NCBI GenBank assembly: GCA_964036195.1
Contig: OZ038459.1
Coordinates: forward strand, 2,663,206-2,727,205
Direction: 5' to 3'
Source of the DNA: Sphaerolaimus hirsutus
Lineage: Eukaryota > Nematoda > Chromadorea > Monhysterida > Sphaerolaimidae
DNA: 64,000 bases
The translations under genes and the position numbers were made by a program. Below the pieces are notes generated by a model that saw only the letters and a program-made list of their open reading frames with translations, ran no database searches and was not told the origin of the DNA. Shown piece by piece: positions 12,373 through 23,882 of the stretch; positions within the stretch are counted from its first letter, which is position 1, and each line of letters begins with the position of its first letter.

Positions 12373-13186
12373 CATTTCTCTTATTCTGTTCGAAAACCAT
12401 TCAGTTTTTATTATTAACTATTTCAGAATGACATTATAATTGGAAAATGTCATGTTACCTTTATTAAACCATAAAACCAATGGGTTTACCGCACCATAAA
12501 AATAATTCATTGTCATTTTCCTATTTGCATTAACCGGACTTACCTACAAAATTGGTGGTTCAATTTTTGGCTAAAAAGTGTGCTTCTGTACTATTTGCTA
12601 ACTGATAGGGACAAAAGATTTATTTTCCCAAAGTCACCTGACGTAAATATACGACACGTGGCGTTTAAGCTTCTCATTTGAATTTTGAGTTGAGATGCCC
12701 ACTTTTTCAAACTACTTTAGATATTAAAATATGTATTTATTTCAATGAATATACCGTATTTTTTCTAATAGAAGAGTGTCGTTCTATTTTTCATCAACTT
12801 TGTACCTGTCGTTCTATTGGAGGCTGCCGTTCTATTTTTCACCTATTTCAGACATTTTTCATTTGAACATGGTTTTATTTTTTTAAATGAAACCTTAACA
12901 ATAGCTTTATACCGGAGCATCACTTTGAAATTTTATATCTACCTATTTGAATGGTTTGAACATTCTCCCCATCGATTTTTTAAACATTTTTTGGCGCTCT
13001 TACAACGTAATTTCCACTGCCGTTCTATTGGAGACTGTCGTTCAACCGGAGGGTGCCGTTCTATCGTTTTCGTGAGCGCAAAAACTTGCCAAAACCTGCC
13101 GTTCTATTGGAGGTGCCCTCCAATTGGAGATGTGCCTTTCAGCGAGATCTCGGCCGTAAAGTAAACCCGGCCGTAAAGTAAATCGG

Positions 13187-13481
13187 CATAGTTGTACAAA
13201 CGTATTTACGTTTACTCGATAAATACGTATACTCGAGTGCTGCGTAAATACGTTTACGTTTCCTCCCGAAAAATACCGGTACTCAGTTACTCGCGTACTT
13301 TTTGAAAGTACGCGGGTACAGAAAACGAGTATTCACAGATATTTACGTTTACTCACCTTTTACACAGCGTAAAAGTAGAAAATTTTTTACTTTACGTTTT
13401 CTTTATTCAGGTGTGACTAAAAATAAAAAACTTTACGTTTACGTTTACTTTGAAAAAAGTTCAGTACTTTAAACAACTCTG
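13187..13481. mobile_element. hAT-3 element
   Basis: Starts CATAGTTGTACAAACGTATT and ends CTTTAAACAACTCTG, with TACGTTTACTCGATAAATAC words. I could not read a target duplication. Confidence 0.7.
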
Positions 13482-13510
13482 CCGTAATGATGCCCGGCCT
13501 AAAGAAGCAC

Positions 13511-15420
13511 CAGGGACGTATCCAGGATTTTTGAGCGGGGGGGGCTGCTTGTTTACGGAGCCCGGCGAACGGGGGGGGGGGGGGCTCAGCCCCCCCCTAA
13601 ATTTTTTCCCTATATAGGGACGGAAAGGCGTTTTGGCGCTAGCGCCATACAAAGGCGCCACACCATGGCGTTATTGGCGTTGGCGCCAGCGCCAGGAACC
13701 GCTTTATATGTAAACACCTTCCCGGACAAGTTCACCACCCATTTTTTTATTTCACTTCGAATGCAATATCTCCGTCCATGGGGGTGTTATAAAGCTGAAA
13801 CTTTGTATATATAAAGTTGTAAGACCCCTCTACTCCCCAACAATGGGGGAGGTGCGGCGACTCACTACAGGGTGGGTCGCCCTATATGCAACAATTTTTT
13901 TGGCGTTTTTGGTGTCCCAAACAAGTTCACCACCCACTTGATTGGCTACACTGCGAGAGCCATATCTCCAGCTGTGATGACAGTACAAAGCTGAAATTTG
14001 GGGGATGTCTTGCCAACAACCCCCCTCACAAACACCAGTGGGGGGGCTGCCAACGACCCACTAAAACATGTGTCACTGCATATAAAGTTGACTATTTCTA
14101 AAAACAGCCCAAGTGTCCCAAAACAAGTTTATCACCCAGCTGCATTGAAAAAAATGTTGCAACAACATACCTAATATAAAACTGAATCGGGTTGGAACAC
14201 TATTTCAGCCAAAAACAAAATTTTTCAGTAGGCCACCCTCCCTGTCCCATAAACGGTAGAATGAAAATTTCACTTAAAACCATTTTTTTGTTTCACACTT
14301 ACAAAGTTGGTTTACAAAGTTCACTAGAGAATGGTCTAAGGTTCAAAGTTATGTAAACAACATAACCTCTAAAATGCCTCCATAAGGAAATTTACTTGGG
14401 GTGAATTCTATGATGTCAAAATGATGTCATTTCAGGAACAAAATTTGACACAATTTTCACTTTTTCATTCACCCCAAATAAATTTCCTTATGGAAGCATT
14501 TGAGAGGTTATGTTGTTTACATAACTTTGAACCTTAGACCCTCCCCTAGTGAACTTTGTAAACCAACTTTTTAAGTGTGATACAAAAAAATGGTTTAAAG
14601 TGAAATTTTCAGTCTGCTGTTTATGGGACAGGGTGGGTGCCCTATTGAAAAAAATTTTATGAGCAGAACTAGGGTTCAAATCTGATTCAATTTTTTATCA
14701 GGTATGTTCTCACAACATTTTTTTGTAATGCAGTTGGGTGGCGAACTTGTTTCTGACACTTGGGCTGTTCTTAAAAAAATTATCAACTTTATATGCAGTG
14801 ACCCATGCTTTAGTGGGTCGTCAGCAGCCGCCCCACTGGTGTATTGTGAGGGGGGTTGTTGGCAAGACATCCCCCAAATTTCAGCTTTCTACCGCCCTCA
14901 CAGCTGGAGATATAGCCTTCAAAGTGAAGCTAATCAAGTGGGTGGTGAACTTGCTTGGGACACCAAAAACGCCACAAAAATTGTTGCTTATAGGGCGACC
15001 CACCCTGTAGTGAGTCGCCGCACCTCCCCCCATTGTTGGGGAGTAAGGGGGTCTTACAACTTTATATATACAAAGTTTCAGCCTTATAACACCCCCATGG
15101 ACGGAGATATTGCGTTCGAACTGAAATAAAAAAATGGGTGGTGAACTTGTCCGGGAAGGTGTTTATGTAAATATGCATACATATACAGCGAAAGTCGCAA
15201 AAATATGCTCATTTCCGAGGATCTTTGTTTACAGGGACCGATCCGCTGAAAATACAATGCATGGGGAACACATTGCGCGCTTGCGCGCAAAATTTTTGAG
15301 AAACATAGAAAAATAATACATGAAAAGTTGCATTTTCCGGGACTTTTTAGGTCTCACCCCGGGAAGGGGGGGGAGGGGGCTGCAGCCCCCCCGCCCCCCC
15401 CCCCCCTGGATACGTCCTTG
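13511..15420. mobile_element. hAT-2 element carrying a long foldback
   Basis: Starts CAGGGACGTATCCAGGATTT and ends CCTGGATACGTCCTTG. The perfect target duplication AGAAGCAC is at 13503-13510 and 15421-15428. Most of the interior is a foldback. Confidence 0.9.
13706..15175. repeat. Long foldback, arms about 700 bp
   Basis: AACACCTTCCCGGACAAGTT (left) pairs with AACTTGTCCGGGAAGGTGTT (right). Pairing continues through ATCTCCGTCCATGGGGGTGT, CAGGGTGGGTCGCCCTAT and ACCTCTAAAATGCC, to a centre near 14445 (TCAAAATGATGTCATTTCAG). Confidence 0.85.
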
Positions 15421-15657
15421 AGAAGCACCCTCTACTTTACGGCCGGGTTTACTTTACGGCCGGACCATCCCCGTGCCTTTCTATTAGAGGAAATATGGTA
15501 ACTGCGCTTGGTGTCAGTTTTCACCTGTCACTTCTATTTGTGAACTCCATGGCAACGGAATACGGAAATTTGAACACCCCAGTGCCCATGGTTGAGTTGA
15601 CTTGAATTAATTCACATTCCGGTGCGATGGAATTCGATTTTGTCCAGTCGGATAGAA

Positions 15658-16078
15658 GGCACACACTAGTTGACAATGAAATCGGGTGTCACTGATACGC
15701 ACATCTGCCCGTTTTTTCACTTGACACTTTTTTAAGTGATTTTCAGATATGAGTGAAGTGAAAAACGCTGCGCAATGACATTAGTGAACTTTTTTCACTT
15801 CACTCATATCTGAAACTCTCTTGAAAAAGTGTCAAGTGACAAAAACGGGCAAATGTGCGTATCGGGCCTGCCCCGTCAACTGGGCCGACTGGTTTTCATT
15901 CACATTTTAGTTGACGGGTCGCTGAACGGTGTTCAAATGCACATATTTTACCAATATAAATATTTTAATGTCTATTCTACATCGCCGCATGTGCACTTGA
16001 AAATTGCCCTGCGACCCGTCAACTAAAATCTGAATTGACATGGAAACCAGTTGACATCCAGTGCGTCTGGGGCTTGTG
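15658..16078. mobile_element. CACTAGTTGACA-family element
   Basis: Left CACACACTAGTTGACAATGA. The centre TTCACTTGACACTTTTTTAA pairs with TTGAAAAAGTGTCAAGTGAC. The right part reads ACCAGTTGACATCCAGTG. Confidence 0.55.
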
Positions 16079-16271
16079 GTATTTTTTTGCAGAAATAGCT
16101 AATATTTATGGCATAGCCTTGAAATAAATCAATGGATTTCATTTCCGAATCCGTACTGAATTTCATGGGGCGCAGGGTTTATACTCAGGCGACATTACAC
16201 CCTACATTTTTCTGGAGGTAACACTCCATCATGACGTCATAACCGCAGTCCGCACTGAACTGCGGCTGACT

Positions 16272-16506
16272 GGTGGTAATCCCAACTGTAAAGTGTCAAA
16301 TGTAAAGTCAAATGTGAAGTCAAATGTAATGTAAAGTGTCAATTGTGTATCCAAATATTATTTGTTTCGTATCCAAATCTCATTTTTCGACATAAGATTT
16401 GGATACAAGAACATAAGATTTGGATACCAAAAATAAGATTTGGATACACAATTGACACTTTACTTTAAATTTGACACTTGACCTTACATGGCTTGGGACC
16501 GCCCCC
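16272..16506. mobile_element. Family A3 element (intergenic)
   Basis: Starts TGGTAATCCCAACTGTAAAG and ends CATGGCTTGGGACCGCCCCC, with a central GATTTGGATAC hairpin. 16507-16789 is unassigned. Confidence 0.75.
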
Positions 16507-16797
16507 TGAACCAGTTCGGGATGAAGTGTAGTGGAGTGGGGAGTCAGTTCATAAGTTTTCAGTTGGCTGTCTGCCAGCCGAAGACACAAATCATATCTTT
16601 TTGTAGAGTATCATGTCTGCCGAGTATAGCAGATTTACAAGTGACAAGTGCTAACCGATATTATCAGCGGTTAGTCAAGTGCCAAGTCAACTTACAAGTT
16701 ATAAATAACTAGTTAATTTTTTGATGGATTACGTGTCATTAATTAGCTTATTTGACCACTCTTAGTCTTAATTGTCTGTCACTCCCCTTATTAACAA

Positions 16798-17311
16798 CAT
16801 AGTTGTTAAAACGTATTTAAGTTTATTCGAAAAATACTTATACTCGAATACTGAGTAAATACGTTTACGTTTTCTCCGATAAAAATACCAGTATTCACCT
16901 TTATGCATACTTTTTGAAAGTACGTGAGTACAGAAAACGTACTTTAAGGGGCATTCACAGCATAACGAAAAAATCAATGGGAAGGTGACCGAAATTTTTC
17001 TAAGAAATACATATCACAAGAAAAATGCATAAATGTCTTCCAGAGTGAAAAGTCTAAAAATACTCACTTTTACGTTTTCTAAGAGAAAAATAATCGCTTT
17101 TACGTTTTCCAAAGTAACATTGAAAAAAATACTTTTACGTTTTCTCTGAGAAAAAATTGCTTTAACGTCCCCACAAAAGTATTTTACTCACATTTTATGC
17201 AGTGAAAAAGGTTACAAAATTTAATAACGTTTTCTGTACTCGACGGTGTGTAAAAAAATACCCCACTTTTACGTTTACATTGAAAAAAGTTGAGTACTTT
17301 TAACAACTCTG
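16798..17311. mobile_element. hAT-3 element
   Basis: Starts CATAGTTGTTAAAACGTATT and ends CTTTTAACAACTCTG. Flanks ATTAACAA and ATTTACAA agree at 7 of 8 bases. Interior words are TTTTACGTTTTC. Confidence 0.82.
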
Positions 17312-17507
17312 ATTTACAAACTTGTAAGGACTTATGAGTTACCGCTTTTCTTGTCACTTGTCTGTATGTGAAATTTGCCCCTGGTCACCTAATTTTCTAT
17401 CAGACTAATTTTTGATGAAATGAAACATAGGATTTTCAATCTCGAGATTCACAGTGCATTTCCCCCACTATAATAAATATCACATCTTTCTCAGCCAATT
17501 TTGTATT

Positions 17508-17928
17508 TACCGTATTTCCTCGAAATACCCCCCGGGGGGTGATTGTTTCATAGTGGTCCCGAGAGGGGGGGGGGTTAAACGAGGGGGGGGGGGTTATTAT
17601 TTCACAAGAAAATTTTTGAAAACCTAGTACGAAATTGTCGTCTGAAACGTACGCAGACGTCGAAAAATGCAACAAAAACCGCCATTTATAAGGTTCTGTC
17701 GACTAATATTAGTATGTAGATGGTATGTACACTGTTCTAACGTGACACCGACATTGTTTTAACGTGTGTTCTGCAGTACACAGAACACAAACTACTGTTA
17801 TTGTCATGTACGTTCCCTTTACACTCAATTTGGGGGGGGTATTTCGAGGGGGGGGTGATTGTTTCATAGTGGTCCCGAGAGGGGGGGGGGGTCAAACGAG
17901 GGGGGGGGTATTTCGAGGAAATACGGTA
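17508..17928. mobile_element. Family C2 element
   Basis: Starts TACCGTATTTCCTCGAAATA and ends TTTCGAGGAAATACGGTA, with two internal CATAGTGGTCCCGAGAGGG words. 17929-18790 is AT-rich and unassigned; 18860-19160 has hAT-5-like words (CTCCGGAGGGATAATAGCTG; ATATAGGCTTTTCCAAG). Confidence 0.85.
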
Positions 17929-19166
17929 TTTACCTTTGAAGTATACCGACCGGGCTGTTTTCTTCACATAGAATGTTACCGTATTTCGTCGAATAGAGTC
18001 GCGTGAAAAATATGCACAAAATTTCACCCATATTGAAGACAAAAAAGGAGTTAGAGCGTTGAGAAATTTGTGTTGATTTGAGGGAGGAAATCACATTTTT
18101 GTCTTTTTATTCAGACCGGATATGGTAGATTTCATTGTAAGGTGTGCTATATGACTGTAATTTTGGTATGCAAATAGTGAAAAGTCATTCGGGAAGCATG
18201 AATGCAGGTATATTTGGGCGCACCCACCTATTTATGACGGAATTTCTGTGTTAAAATGTGTATCAAATTTGTGACGCAATATTTCCTTCCCATTTTGTAT
18301 TGCTTTGCTATTATTTTACTTTTTAGATAGGAAGTTTTAGTAGATTTTATCTTTGCATTTTATGGCATTACTTTCATTATATTGGAAGGTTTGTGTTTAC
18401 TGGAAAGTTATATGATAATATATTTGGCTAACTGCTATTTTATAACAACTTATTTTAATTTTTTTTAGTTAAATGACAGTTTTTTTTCTCTAATCATTTT
18501 GATCGAATTTCTAGTTGTGAATTTTTCTCGCAAAAATCTCCGCACCGTTCCATTACCGCTTTTTTTTGCAAAAAAAGCTCAAGAAAGAACAAAAATGTAA
18601 AAAACAAGGAAATATATCCAAGATAATTACCTATTTTATGTGCAATTTGTTCCCAGTATGACATAAAACAGGAAAACTGTTTTTACCACACAAATTGCAT
18701 TTTTAACAAAAGCGCTGTGTAAATAATGTTCGCATGCACAGTACATAGGAACATTGATTACATAGGAAAATGATAAAAGCACGGTCATTAGCTAAATATT
18801 TAATATTTATAAGATACAACTGAGCCTAGATAATCCCCAATCTGACTTATTGCTTCCTTTCTTATCCATTTAGCCAAGGGGTCTAGTGGGGGGTGGTCAG
18901 GGGTTTTGTAGATGTGGTACCCCCGCGGGGGTTCATAGTGATAGCAAATCACTTCTCCGGAGGGATAATAGCTGAAAAAATATTTATTTTTTTTTTGGGG
19001 GGGGGGGGTTCGCGGGGGTTCAATATATAGGCTTTTCCAAGATATAGAAGGAAAAAGAGAGAAAAAGATGGTAAAAGTAAATAGGTAGGTGAAAAATAGG
19101 ATGAACGATTCGCAATTTATGGAACCCCCGCCCGCACGGGTCAAATCCTGGAGACCCCCGCATGCA

Positions 19167-19561
19167 TACCGTATTACCTCGAATTATCCCTCCTCGAATT
19201 AACCCCCCTCAAAATGGGCTGGGGAAATATACCCCCCTCGAAATACCCCCCTTCTGAATGATTTATTTACATCATGTACATAAAAAATACGTCATGTATG
19301 CAATGTACATGATGTATATTACTGCTAATTTGCATTTCAGCTACACATAGAGTAGTTTGTGTAGCTATCTACGTTTTTATGTCCAAATATATCATGTTTG
19401 GGCACATTTATTACCTGTTTTGGGTACGCAAATGCCGACTATTTACTACGATCCTTATGAAAATTTCTGACGAAATATAAAAAAAACCCTCGAATAACCC
19501 CCCTCAAATTTTGCTGGCGTAATAATTAACCCCCATGGGGGTATTTCGAGGTAATACGGTA
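19167..19561. mobile_element. Family C element (TACCTCGAATTATCC type)
   Basis: Starts TACCGTATTACCTCGAATTA and ends ATTTCGAGGTAATACGGTA. The interior has TTGCTGGCGTAATAATTAAC. 19562-20150 is unassigned. Confidence 0.82.
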
Positions 19562-20433
19562 TGGTATATATGTAGCTGTACTTGAATAAAGGGGGTGGGG
19601 GTAATGAAAAAGTCGATAGTTTACTGTCTTCCGATTTCGGATTGAAAAATGCTCAGTTCGCTGACATTTATTTTGATGCATGAATTTAGAATCTACATAT
19701 GACGTCACATGAATTTCTTATCTTTTACATGGCCTTTCTTACTAATTTTTGTCATTCACGACGGCAGCATGTATTTTAGCTTGGCTCCTTTTTCATGTGT
19801 CAATTTTTATTTATATAATTTTACCACAGTTTGTTGCACCTATTCATTTCATTGTTGCTCGTTGTTATCTTGATTTGCATCATCATTTGTGCATTTTGTG
19901 ATGCTATTTTTTCATTGAATTTCATTTCATGTCTACTTTTCTGCGCTGACAAGCGGCGAAATCGTTTGACCTTTGCCCAGTTTTTTTCTGTCGACAATTT
20001 TTATCGACATCGATAATTTGTCGCGGTTGAACGGTACTGCGTTGATAAGTTCACTCGATATTCATGATTTTGGCACTTTATTGCACGGTGTCTATTTGAT
20101 TTCATTGCGTTTTGCTCGAGTCTAACTTTTTTTATTCAGACCATGGTCCCAACCACACTCCCTATTCAGTTTACAGCCCAAATGTTTGAAACTGTTAAAT
20201 CAGTTTTGTACGCGTTTTAGTTGACCGCGATGAGGAGTTCGTCAACTGCTGTTGGCAGAGATCGGAAATGTTGCATTCTTGGCGAACTAAAATGTGTTCA
20301 CAGCTCGATTATCAGTTTCCGAAAATTCGGCCGTAAAAAACCCTCGATATTTCACCCAAAAAAAAATTCACTCAAAGCGCCGAATTTTTACAAAACTTAT
20401 GCGGCCGTTTCCGAAATTTCGCGCGATTTTAAA

Positions 20434-20683
20434 TACCGTATTTCCTCGAAATCCCCCCCCCCCCTCAAAATGGGCACTATGATTTTGTGGTCCGGGAAAT
20501 GCATAACAGACGTTCAAAACACTTACTGTGTTACGTAAGAACATCATTTATACCATCTACATCCTTATATAAGGCTGTAAAAACTTATAAATGGTGGTTA
20601 TTGTTGCATTTTTCACGTTTTTCTCTCAAAATTTTCACTCTGAAAAAATAAACCCCCGGGGGGTAATTCGAGGAAATACGGTA
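20434..20683. mobile_element. Family C1 element
   Basis: Starts TACCGTATTTCCTCGAAATC and ends ATTCGAGGAAATACGGTA; the interior matches 58149-58413. 20684-21480 holds nothing I can name. Confidence 0.83.
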
Positions 20684-21487
20684 CGTCGCCCCACGGAACG
20701 GACTGTACACCGAATAAAATAATTCGAGAATCGGGAAATCGGTCGCATTCATTCCATCATTCGTTCGATATATATTCGTAAATTATCGGTTTGCCGCGCG
20801 ACTGCAGTTGCACATTTTGCACGTACTTTGTACGCAAATGTGTCGCCGCCTATGATTGCGTATGAATGATTATCTAGGACTCGAAAGTCGACCCGACCCG
20901 GATTTTGTAGTTTTGATGGAAACATCGGAAACACGATTTTCAATCGGAATCGTTTTGCACGTCTTTGCTGATATTTCTCCTGCGAAATAATTAGTTGATT
21001 TTTCTTGCATGTACCTCAGTCCTCATTTTTCCGTTCCTTTTGCATTCTACACCTAGAAAAAGCAAAAATTTGAAACCCCCGCGCCCCTATATCCCTTGAA
21101 AAATGCATCTCACCGCTTATTAGTCAAGCTTTTTCTAAAAAAACCGGTTGAAGGAATCAAATCGGGTCGGGTTTCCAGCCCTAGTTTAACACTACCGGTG
21201 ATACCCTCCAGCTGGTGTAAATATCAGGTATGAAATGTGCGACCCAAGTTCGCCCGTGTGCCACTGTTCTGTCACTGTTTTCATGGGTGGGGATTTTTAA
21301 AAAAATTGCATGCAGTTTCATTGCATTTTTGCATTACCATGCTTTTATCGGAATTTTTTTTGGGCGTTTTGAAGTAAAGGCGCTTCTCATAATTTTTAGT
21401 TGACTTTGAGCCTGAACATAAGTAGTTTTTAACGTTTCTATTGACAAGTATCATTTTGACTTCGCTAGTTGCACAGTACACCGTAGA

Positions 21488-21675
21488 AATTTAGGTAACT
21501 CAGAAATCTGTTTTGAACACATTTGAGTTGACCAGAATGAATGATTTTCGATCACCATGTACATTAGTTGACAGACTCCGGATTCTGGTGAACTCAAATT
21601 TTCTTGGAATATACCATGGTATGTTCCAAGAAAATATGAGTTTCCCAAATTTCGGTGGTGTACTAGTGTGCGCCA
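21488..21675. repeat. CAGCTTTGAACG-family palindrome
   Basis: TTTGAACACATTTGAGTTGA with CTGGTGAACTCAAATTTTCT, and a central ATATACCATGGTATGTTCC. Confidence 0.5.
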
Positions 21676-21677
21676 GG

Positions 21678-21849
21678 TAGGGTTCGAACGATATGACTTT
21701 TCGATATCGATATTCGATATTCGATATTTTTTTCTGAAACTCGATATTCGATATCGATACGATATGGAACCTCGATATCGATATTCGATATTAAAAAATG
21801 GTCGATATCCGATATTCGATATTCGACACGTTATATCGTTTGAACCCTA
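21678..21849. mobile_element. hAT-4 element with ATATCG interior
   Basis: Starts TAGGGTTCGAACGATATGAC and ends TATATCGTTTGAACCCTA. It has the same termini as 11891-12344 but the interior is GATATTCGATATCGAT words. Flanks GCGCCAGG and GTGCCAAG agree at 6 of 8 bases. Confidence 0.78.
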
Positions 21850-22133
21850 GTGCCAAGTCAATCCTGTAAGTGAAAACGCGGTCAGAACAATTTTTCAGTT
21901 GACCGGTGGTCAACTGGTGCGTGCAACCGAAATTTTCACGTATTTGCTCAGTTGCAATGATCCTTCAATAAAATAATCATAGTTTGAAATGATCGATGAC
22001 ATTAAATCCGGATTTGCTTCTGTTTGCATATAATTTATTAATCGCCAGAATAGTTTCAGTTCCCTGAAATTTCATCGATTTACGCCATTTGAATTTCTTT
22101 TTGAGGGTATCAATTTTTAGATTATCTTCAAAT

Positions 22134-22910
22134 CAGGGGTCTCCAGGATTTTGGCCCTCGCGGGGGCTGGGTAGATAGCAAATCGCTCCTCCGGAGGGAT
22201 AGATAGCTGAAAAAATTTTCTGGGGGGGGGCTGGCGGGGGCACAATATATAGGCTTTTTCAAGGTTAAGAAGGCAGAAAGGGCAAAAAATCGCTAAGAAT
22301 CAGTTAAAAGTAGCCAAAAGTAGGTATAAAATGGCTAAAAATAGGTATATAACCATGTATATAGCCGGAAAGCANNNNNNNNNNNNNNNNNNNNNNNNNN
22401 NNNNNNNNNNNNNNNNNNNNNNNNNNNNNNNNNNNNNNNNNNNNNNNNNNNNNNNNNNNNNNNNNNNNNNNNNNNNNNNNNNNNNNNNNNNNNNNNNNNN
22501 NNNNNNNNNNNNNNNNNNNNNNNNNNNNNNNNNNNNNNNNNNNNNNNNNNNNNNNNNNNNNNNNNNNNNNNNNNCCAAAAGTAGGTATAAAATGGCTAAA
22601 AATAGGTATATAACCATGTATATAGCCGGAAAGCACGATTTTGAAGGTGAAAAACTATAAAAAGGTGCGAAAATTGGTGATTTTGAGCGAAAATTGGGGC
22701 AAAATTTCTCAAAAACCACTCCAGATAGATAGATAGCTGAGCGATTTGGGGGGGGGGGGGGTCTTTGGGGGTAGTAGCCAAAAATTTTGCCTCGGGATAG
22801 ATAGATAGCTGAGCGGCCTCCGGGATAGATAGATAGCTGGCCGATTTGGGGGGGGGGCAGCCCCCCCCCCCAGCCCCCCCCCCAGCCCCCCCCCCCCTAG
22901 GAGACCCCTG
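22134..22910. mobile_element. hAT-5 element containing the assembly gap
   Basis: Starts CAGGGGTCTCCAGGATTTTG and ends TAGGAGACCCCTG. The perfect target duplication CTTCAAAT is at 22126-22133 and 22911-22918. Interior words are GATAGATAGCTGA and long G and C tracts. Confidence 0.88.
22375..22574. other. Assembly gap of 200 N
   Basis: Exactly 200 N. The 61 bases before it (22314-22374) and after it (22575-22635) are identical, so the gap may represent unmerged contig ends. Confidence 0.95.
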
Positions 22911-22918
22911 CTTCAAAT

Positions 22919-23366
22919 GTCACCTCATAAATATTTGATGTAATCTCGTATTTATCGGGAAACTTTTATTCCAAGACCTCAAATATAGCCCCAAAGTTAT
23001 TCACAATGTTGCATAAAGTGTTAAAATGTCTATGTAAGTGCATAAAGTGTCGAAACTGATCGGTGCAAACGTTTGAACTCGGTCATTTGTAAAGGTGTGC
23101 ATTTGTTGTCAAATCACTGGATTTACTGATTTACATTTGTCATCTATTGTGATCGGCAGATTTGTAATCACGCACAGGGTGTTTTAAATATTTATCACAC
23201 GATGATGCGATGATTTTCTAAAAGTGAAATTTCCGACTTCATTTTTTTACGCATCATTTCTCGATTTTTTTCGCCCTACTTATTTTCATATAAATTTAAT
23301 ACTGATATTCATTTTGTCGAATGTAGGCCAATTTTTGCGTGCAATACATTTTATTGTTATCTGAAA
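22919..23366. other. Unassigned AT-rich stretch
   Basis: No gene or bounded repeat recognised. Confidence 0.4.
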
Positions 23367-23690
23367 TCAGAATTTCCTGATTAACTGCGACGCGCCTGGG
23401 GAACACCTTGTATTTAGAAAATATCGGGCGCCCCGGCGGCGCGCTGCACAACTTTCAACTTGGCCGATTTGCTCACAAATTTCATTTGGGCGTTCCGAAA
23501 GTCGTGCACACAATGGCCCATGTTCACTTAGAAGGAAAGGCACATGTTTGGCACACCACACATTGAAAATGAAAATTGGCAATATTAATTTGAACTCTTT
23601 TGGCAAGCGCATAACTAAAAAGGTCCTATCTTCAATCATCTGAATTGCATGAAATTTCTCTGCCATCATTTGCATTTCAACCTCCAGGGG
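23367..23690 (-). pseudogene. Open reading stretch of unknown origin
   Basis: On the minus strand about 107 codons are open, containing EKFHAIQMIEDRTFLVMRLP, HVPFLLSEHGPLCARLSERP and NEICEQIGQVESCAARR. It has no start of its own: upstream it runs into the family A element 23690-23882, whose end here reads CTGCCCCCTGGAG. I do not recognise the family. The composition looks more protein-like than most chance frames here, so it may be a transposon or gene relic. A chance frame is also possible. Confidence 0.2.
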
Positions 23691-23882
23691 GCAGTCCCAA
23701 GCCCTGTAGAGTATAAAGTAAAGTGTCAAATGTAAAGTCAAATGCAAAGTAAACTGTCATCAAAACAAAAAGAAAAGATTTTATTACTGAACTTTGCATG
23801 ACAATTGACAGTTTACTTTGCACTTGACTTTACATTTGACACTTTACTTTAAACTACAGGGCTTGGGACTGCCACCAGAATA
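23690..23882. mobile_element. Family A1 element (intergenic)
   Basis: Starts GGGGGCAGTCCCAAGCCCTG and ends GGGCTTGGGACTGCCACCAG; the loop is CAAAACAAAAAGAAAAGATT. 23883-24464 holds a partial family C start (ACTGTATTTGCTTGAGTAAT) and unassigned DNA. Confidence 0.85.

Larger units (their letters stand above)
13151..15462. mobile_element. CGGCCGTAAAGTAAACC inverted-repeat element
   Basis: CGGCCGTAAAGTAAACCCGG on the left pairs with CCGGGTTTACTTTACGGCCG on the right. It contains hAT-3 (13187-13481) and hAT-2 (13511-15420). Confidence 0.75.
12752..15500. mobile_element. Family D element containing three further elements
   Basis: Starts TACCGTATTTTTTCTAATAG and ends CTATTAGAGGAAATATGGTA. Between TTTCAGCGAGATCT and CATCCCCGTGCCTTTC lies the CGGCCGTAAAG element (13151-15462). 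Confidence 0.78.

Noticed and set aside
11844-12400. Open frames rich in DPDPDP or GSGSGS
   Set aside because: They arise from GATCCC word repeats inside hAT-4.
21670-21690. GGGTTCGAAC resembling a tRNA T-loop
   Set aside because: It is the terminus of a hAT-4 element; no cloverleaf arms surround it.
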